Source of the DNA: Rhizobium sp. R634
GTDB lineage: Bacteria > Pseudomonadota > Alphaproteobacteria > Rhizobiales > Rhizobiaceae
Assembly (NCBI RefSeq): GCF_002211305.1
Contig: NZ_LOKW01000028.1
Location: 62,001 to 126,000, forward strand
DNA: 64,000 nt
Direction of reading: 5' to 3'
A program made the position numbers and the translations under genes. Shown in pieces: positions 60,172 through 64,000 of this stretch. Below the pieces are notes generated by a model. The model did not search any database, was not told the DNA's origin, and was given only the letters and a program-made list of their open reading frames with translations. Within the stretch, counting starts at the first letter, position 1, and every line of letters starts with the position of its first letter.

Positions 60172-62028
60172 ATGTTTGGCTGGTTCGAACAGCGACTCAA
60201 TCCCTTTCCAAGCGAGGAGCCCGTGGCCCCGCCGAAAGGCCTCTTTGCCTTCTGCTGGCACTACAGCAAGCCGGCAGCACCCTGGCTTGGCCTGATGGCC
60301 GTGCTGACCGCGTCGATCGCCGTCGGCGAAGTGGCGCTGTTCCAGTTCCTCGGCGATATCGTCGACTGGCTGACCAATGCCGACCGGGCCACCTTCCTTG
60401 AAACGGAAGGCCACAAGCTGTTCTGGATGGCGGCGCTGGTGCTTGTGGGCTTGCCGCTGGCGGCTGGGCTCGATTCCCTCATCATGCACCAGATTCTGCT
60501 CGGCAATTACCCGATGATGGCGCGCTGGCAGATGCACCGCTTCCTGCTGCGCCACAGCATGACATTCTTCGCCAACGAGTTTGCCGGGCGCGTCGCGACC
60601 AAGGTGATGCAGACCTCGCTTGCCGTGCGCGAAACCGTCATGAAGATCCTCGACGTCTTCGTCTATGTCGTCAGCTATTTCCTGACGATGATCATCGTGA
60701 TCGCGGCGGCCGACTGGCGGCTGATGATCCCGATCCTCGTCTGGCTCGCCATCTATGTCGGCATCGTCTCCTATTTCGTGCCGCGGCTTCGCAAGATCGC
60801 GGCGACGCAGGCGGATGCGCGCTCGATGATGACGGGCCGTGTGGTCGACAGCTATACGAATATCGCGACGGTGAAGCTGTTTTCGCATGCGGGCCGCGAG
60901 GAGGTCTATGCCAGGGAGGGCATGGACGAGTTCCTGCAGACCGTGCACAAGCAGATGCGCAAGGTGACGCTCTTCCATATCAGCGTCTATCTGAACAACT
61001 GCGTGGCGCTCTTCGTCGTCTCGGGCCTGTCGATCTGGTTCTGGTTGAATGGTGCGATTTCGGTCGGCGCCATCGCCATCGCCATCGGCCTTGCCATGCG
61101 CGTCAACGGCATGTCGCAATGGATCATGTGGGAAGTCTCGGCGCTGTTCGAGAATATCGGCACGGTCTATGACGGCATGGAGATGATGAGCAAGCAGCAC
61201 GACATCATCGACAAGCCGGGTGCGCCGGCGATGACGGCGAAGAAGGGTGCGATCCATTACGACCGCATCCGCTTCCACTACGGCAAGAGCAAAGGCGTCA
61301 TCGACAACCTGTCGCTCGACATCAAGGCTGGCGAGAAGGTGGGGCTGGTCGGCCGCTCCGGCGCCGGCAAGACGACGCTGATGAACCTGCTGCTGCGCTT
61401 CTACGACCTGGAGGCCGGCCGCATCACCATCGACGGGCAGGATATATCAGGCGTCTCGCAGGAGAGCCTGCGCTCGCTGATCGGCGTGGTGACGCAGGAT
61501 ACCTCGCTGCTGCATCGCTCGATCCGCGACAACATCGCCTACGGGCGGCCGGAGGCGACCGATGCCGAGGTGATCGAGGCCGCAAAGCGCGCCAATGCCT
61601 GGGAGTTCATCGAGGGCCTCTCCGACATGCAGGGGCGCCAGGGGCTCGACGCCCAGGTCGGCGAGCGCGGCGTCAAGCTCTCCGGCGGCCAGCGTCAGCG
61701 CATCGCGATCGCCCGCGTCTTCCTGAAGGACGCGCCGATCCTGGTGCTCGACGAGGCGACCTCGGCGCTCGATTCGGAAGTCGAGGCGGCGATCCAGGAA
61801 AACCTCTTCGCCCTGATGGAGGGCAAGACGGTGATCGCGATCGCCCACCGGCTTTCGACGCTGACGGAGATGGACCGGCTGATCGTGCTCGACAAGGGGC
61901 GGATCATCGAGGCCGGCTCGCACGGCGAGCTGATCGAGAGGGGCGGCATCTACGCCGACCTCTGGAACCGCCAGTCCGGCGGCTTCCTCTCCGATCACGC
62001 CGAAGAGGCGGAAGAGGCGGCGGAATAA
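60172..62028 (+). CDS. ABC exporter, fused membrane and ATPase domains
   Basis: A 618-residue half-size exporter. The membrane domain (about residues 35-340) has six helices; the ATPase has Walker A GRSGAGKTT, signature LSGGQRQRIAIARVFL, Walker B ILVLDEATSALD and H-loop IAHRLST. It works as homodimer or with the related exporter encoded 500 bp downstream. Substrate (lipid, peptide or drug) cannot be told. GGAG upstream of ATG 60172. A terminator follows. Confidence 0.93.
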   Translation: MFGWFEQRLNPFPSEEPVAPPKGLFAFCWHYSKPAAPWLGLMAVLTASIAVGEVALFQFLGDIVDWLTNADRATFLETEGHKLFWMAALVLVGLPLAAGLDSLIMHQILLGNYPMMARWQMHRFLLRHSMTFFANEFAGRVATKVMQTSLAVRETVMKILDVFVYVVSYFLTMIIVIAAADWRLMIPILVWLAIYVGIVSYFVPRLRKIAATQADARSMMTGRVVDSYTNIATVKLFSHAGREEVYAREGMDEFLQTVHKQMRKVTLFHISVYLNNCVALFVVSGLSIWFWLNGAISVGAIAIAIGLAMRVNGMSQWIMWEVSALFENIGTVYDGMEMMSKQHDIIDKPGAPAMTAKKGAIHYDRIRFHYGKSKGVIDNLSLDIKAGEKVGLVGRSGAGKTTLMNLLLRFYDLEAGRITIDGQDISGVSQESLRSLIGVVTQDTSLLHRSIRDNIAYGRPEATDAEVIEAAKRANAWEFIEGLSDMQGRQGLDAQVGERGVKLSGGQRQRIAIARVFLKDAPILVLDEATSALDSEVEAAIQENLFALMEGKTVIAIAHRLSTLTEMDRLIVLDKGRIIEAGSHGELIERGGIYADLWNRQSGGFLSDHAEEAEEAAE

Positions 62029-62032
62029 AATG

Positions 62033-62068
62033 AAAAGGCCCTCCCGGCGGACGCGGGGAGGGCCTTTT
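62033..62068. terminator. Bidirectional Rho-independent terminator
   Basis: AAAAGGCCCTCCC and GGGAGGGCCTTTT form a 13-bp stem with A-run and T-run on either side. It ends the first ABC exporter gene and, on the other strand, the antitoxin-like gene. Confidence 0.9.
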
Positions 62069-62135
62069 AATTCTTACCTGCTATGTTGCGCGCGGTCGCC
62101 GGAAGGTGGAAGCGGCACCAGTAACCCCTACAGTT

Positions 62136-62366
62136 TCAAAGACTATCAGCCCAGTCAATAACGCGGTCGTGCTCGATGACGACGATGGTGTTGGCGGCGG
62201 CAAGCGTGCGCAAAGTGGCGATGCGGCGGCGCTCTTCGGTGTCGAGCCAGGCGGCGATGGCTTCTATGACGATCTGGTCGCGCGGAAGGGCGAGGTCGAG
62301 CGCCAGGGCATCCAGCCTTGCCGCAAGCGGAAGCGGAATATGCGCATTGAGCATTTTCGTTTCCAT
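62136..62366 (-). CDS. Orphan ribbon-helix-helix (CopG/ParD-like) antitoxin
   Basis: A 76-residue protein. HIPLPLAARLDALALDLALPRDQIVIEAIAAWLDTEERR is a ribbon-helix-helix domain; the C-terminal VIEHDRVIDWADSL resembles the toxin-binding tail of antitoxins paired with RelE/ParE toxins (a W-x-S ending). No toxin gene follows; after 67 bp comes the terminator. GGAGAGAAGG precedes ATG 62366. It sits between two ABC exporter genes on the opposite strand. Confidence 0.75.
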   Translation of the reverse strand: METKMLNAHIPLPLAARLDALALDLALPRDQIVIEAIAAWLDTEERRRIATLRTLAAANTIVVIEHDRVIDWADSL

Positions 62367-62528
62367 GAGCCTTCTCTCCGGTGAAGCGCGATCGTATCGT
62401 CAGATTGTGACGGGTTCGGGAGCATTCAATGGCAATGCCGCCGATGTTATCGATCATTACCAAAATATAAGGTTGCGTCCGCTCTTCATTCCCTTTGCCC
62501 CTTCTCGCAATCCGCCTATATCGCTTCC

Positions 62529-64000
62529 ATGTTCCTGCGCCCCATCCTACGCCTGTTCGAAACCTGGATCGACCCGTTTCGTCCACGCGCCAAACTCCAG
62601 CCGCCGGGCGCAACGCTCGGCTTCATCTGGTTCTATATCGGCCAGGCGAAGATGCCGTTCATCGCCATGCTCATTCTCGGCGGCGCATCGGCGGCGATCG
62701 AGGCCGCGCTCTTCTGGTTCGTCGGGCGCCTCGTCGACATCCTCGCCAGCACCCCGCCCGGCGCCGGCTGGAGCGGTCTTCTGGCGGCCCATGGCGGCGA
62801 GCTGTTCGGCATGCTCGCTCTCATCGGCGTCGCGCGCTTCGTCGTCGCCTTCCTGATCGCGCTCGTCGATCAGCAGGTGATTACGCCCGGCTTCTACAAT
62901 CTAGCACGCTGGCAATCCTATCTCCATGTCTCCCGGCAGTCTTTGTCGTTCTTTCAGAGCGATTTCTCCGGACGCATCGTCACCAAGGTCTGGTCGGCAG
63001 GGCAGGCGACCGGCGATCTCGTCACCTCGCTGATGGAGAGCGTCTGGTTCGTCGGCATTTATGCCGCAACGACGCTCGCGCTCGTCGCCCGGCTGGATTT
63101 TTCGCTCGCAGCCGTCGTGCTGTTCTGGCTCATCGCCTTCGGCTTCCTGGCCCGCCATTTCGTTCCGCGCATCCGTTATCATTCCCGCGAAACTGCGGAA
63201 GCCGGATCGATGCTGAACGGGCGCATGGTCGATTCCTACAGCAACATGCAGACGCTGAAGCTCTTTGCCCGCGACGAGGAGAGCGATCGCTACATGCGGC
63301 AGGGCTTCGACATCTACCAGGATACGGTGCTGCGCTTCACGCGGTTCATCACCGGGGTGAGGGCGTCGATGGCGCTGCTTTCCGGCCTGATGATCGTGAC
63401 GATGGCGGGTCTGAGCGTCGATCTGTGGCTGCGCGGTCTCATCAGCTCGGGCGCAGTGGCCTTCTCGCTGGCGCTGGTGCTGAGGCTGAATTTCCTGCTT
63501 GGCCGGCTGATGACGCAGTTCAACGGCATCATGCGCAATCTCGGCACTATCCAGAATGCGGCAGAGCTGATCTCCCAGTCGCTCGGGCTCGTCGACCGGC
63601 CCGACGCGAAGCCCCTGGTGATCCGCCAGCCCGGCATCCGCTTCGACAATGTTTCCTTTCACTACGGCAAGGGCCACCAGCCGGTCGTCGAGAATTTCTC
63701 GCTGACCATCCGCCCCGGCGAAAAGGTCGGCATCGTCGGCCGTTCGGGCGCCGGCAAATCGACGCTGATGAACCTGCTGCTGCGCCTCTACGATATCCAG
63801 GAGGGTCGCATCCTCGTCGATGGGCAGGATATATCGGCCGTCACGCAGGAATCGCTCAGGATGCAGATCGGCGTCGTCAGCCAGGACACCTCCCTGCTGC
63901 ATCGTTCGGTGCGCGACAATATTCTCTTCGGCCGGCCGGATGCCGGCGAGGAGCGGCTGGTCGAGGCGGCCCGGCGCGCCGAAGCCATCGACTTCATCTC
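62529..64000 (+). CDS. ABC exporter, fused membrane and ATPase domains (3' truncated by window)
   Basis: 490 codons are visible and the frame is open at the window edge. The membrane domain (about residues 35-345) and Walker A GRSGAGKST are present, then VVSQDTSLLHRSVRDNILFGRP (Q-loop region). The signature and Walker B motifs are beyond the end. It is similar in layout to the exporter at 60172 (shared YGK and QDTSLLHRS stretches), so the pair probably arose by duplication and may form a heterodimer. Confidence 0.9.
   Translation, partial: MFLRPILRLFETWIDPFRPRAKLQPPGATLGFIWFYIGQAKMPFIAMLILGGASAAIEAALFWFVGRLVDILASTPPGAGWSGLLAAHGGELFGMLALIGVARFVVAFLIALVDQQVITPGFYNLARWQSYLHVSRQSLSFFQSDFSGRIVTKVWSAGQATGDLVTSLMESVWFVGIYAATTLALVARLDFSLAAVVLFWLIAFGFLARHFVPRIRYHSRETAEAGSMLNGRMVDSYSNMQTLKLFARDEESDRYMRQGFDIYQDTVLRFTRFITGVRASMALLSGLMIVTMAGLSVDLWLRGLISSGAVAFSLALVLRLNFLLGRLMTQFNGIMRNLGTIQNAAELISQSLGLVDRPDAKPLVIRQPGIRFDNVSFHYGKGHQPVVENFSLTIRPGEKVGIVGRSGAGKSTLMNLLLRLYDIQEGRILVDGQDISAVTQESLRMQIGVVSQDTSLLHRSVRDNILFGRPDAGEERLVEAARRAEAIDFI

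Noticed and set aside
1..64000. CRISPR array, prophage, insertion sequence or tRNA gene
   Set aside because: No regularly spaced repeats, no transposase or phage protein motifs, and no cloverleaf-like sequence with a T-loop that I could recognise.

Overview
The window reads as ordinary chromosome of a Rhizobium of the leguminosarum/etli type. The evidence is high GC with dense coding on both strands, a fused trpE(G) gene behind a Trp-Trp-Trp leader peptide, a choXWV choline transporter in choX-choW-choV order, a NolR-like ArsR regulator, a RirA-type iron box in front of a TonB haem receptor, and RIME-like intergenic palindromes. I see no rRNA, tRNA, CRISPR array, transposase, integrase or phage gene.

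Layout. 1-9421: an opp-type peptide transporter (oppC cut by the window edge, oppB, oppA), an alpha-glucosidase whose stop codon runs straight into the C-terminal stub of a toxin gene followed by its intact antitoxin, adenine deaminase, a branched-chain amino acid binding protein and an HD-GYP protein. 9451-17244: an omega-amino acid:pyruvate aminotransferase, nolR, a HugZ-like haem protein, choXWV, thymidine kinase and an unknown coiled-coil protein. 17439-25492: a DUF2333 protein, a PAS protein overlapping an orphan LuxR regulator, an exported protein made of two ClpP-like domains, a UPF0114 membrane protein, fhs and an extensin-like protein. 25500-30477: the haem receptor with its iron box, then the trp attenuator and trpE(G). 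30603-41329: two small or unknown genes, a CDF metal transporter with queF, a DUF2076 protein, a ClpP paralogue, a BenE transporter, leuA behind a leucine-rich candidate leader peptide, an HxlR regulator facing a quinone oxidoreductase, a RIME-type repeat and an ECF sigma/anti-sigma pair. 41516-45897: TPR protein, phosphoesterase, Nudix, glutathionyl-hydroquinone reductase, two GNAT enzymes. 45902-52727: a MoxR / DUF58 / BatA-DUF4159 / membrane protein operon. 52886-55406: DUF1285, CoA-type Nudix and CCA-adding enzyme in one overlapping operon. 55477-64000: small proteins, hemF, an Na/Pi cotransporter, trmL and two ABC exporters around an orphan ribbon-helix-helix antitoxin.

How the genes fit together. 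Haem and iron recur (hmuR-like uptake, HugZ-like breakdown, hemF synthesis). Amino-acid supply is controlled by leader peptides (trp clear, leu proposed). Nutrient uptake is wide (peptides, choline, branched-chain amino acids, benzoate-type compounds, phosphate). Many neighbouring genes overlap by ATGA and are probably translationally coupled.

The most interesting items are the tandem ClpP-like exported protein with one decayed catalytic site, the 20-bp palindrome between it and the LuxR solo, the leucine-rich ORF before leuA, the trp leader that appears to start almost at its own ATG, and the toxin stub with a preserved antitoxin. All calls rest on reading the sequence and on remembered family features; no database search was run.
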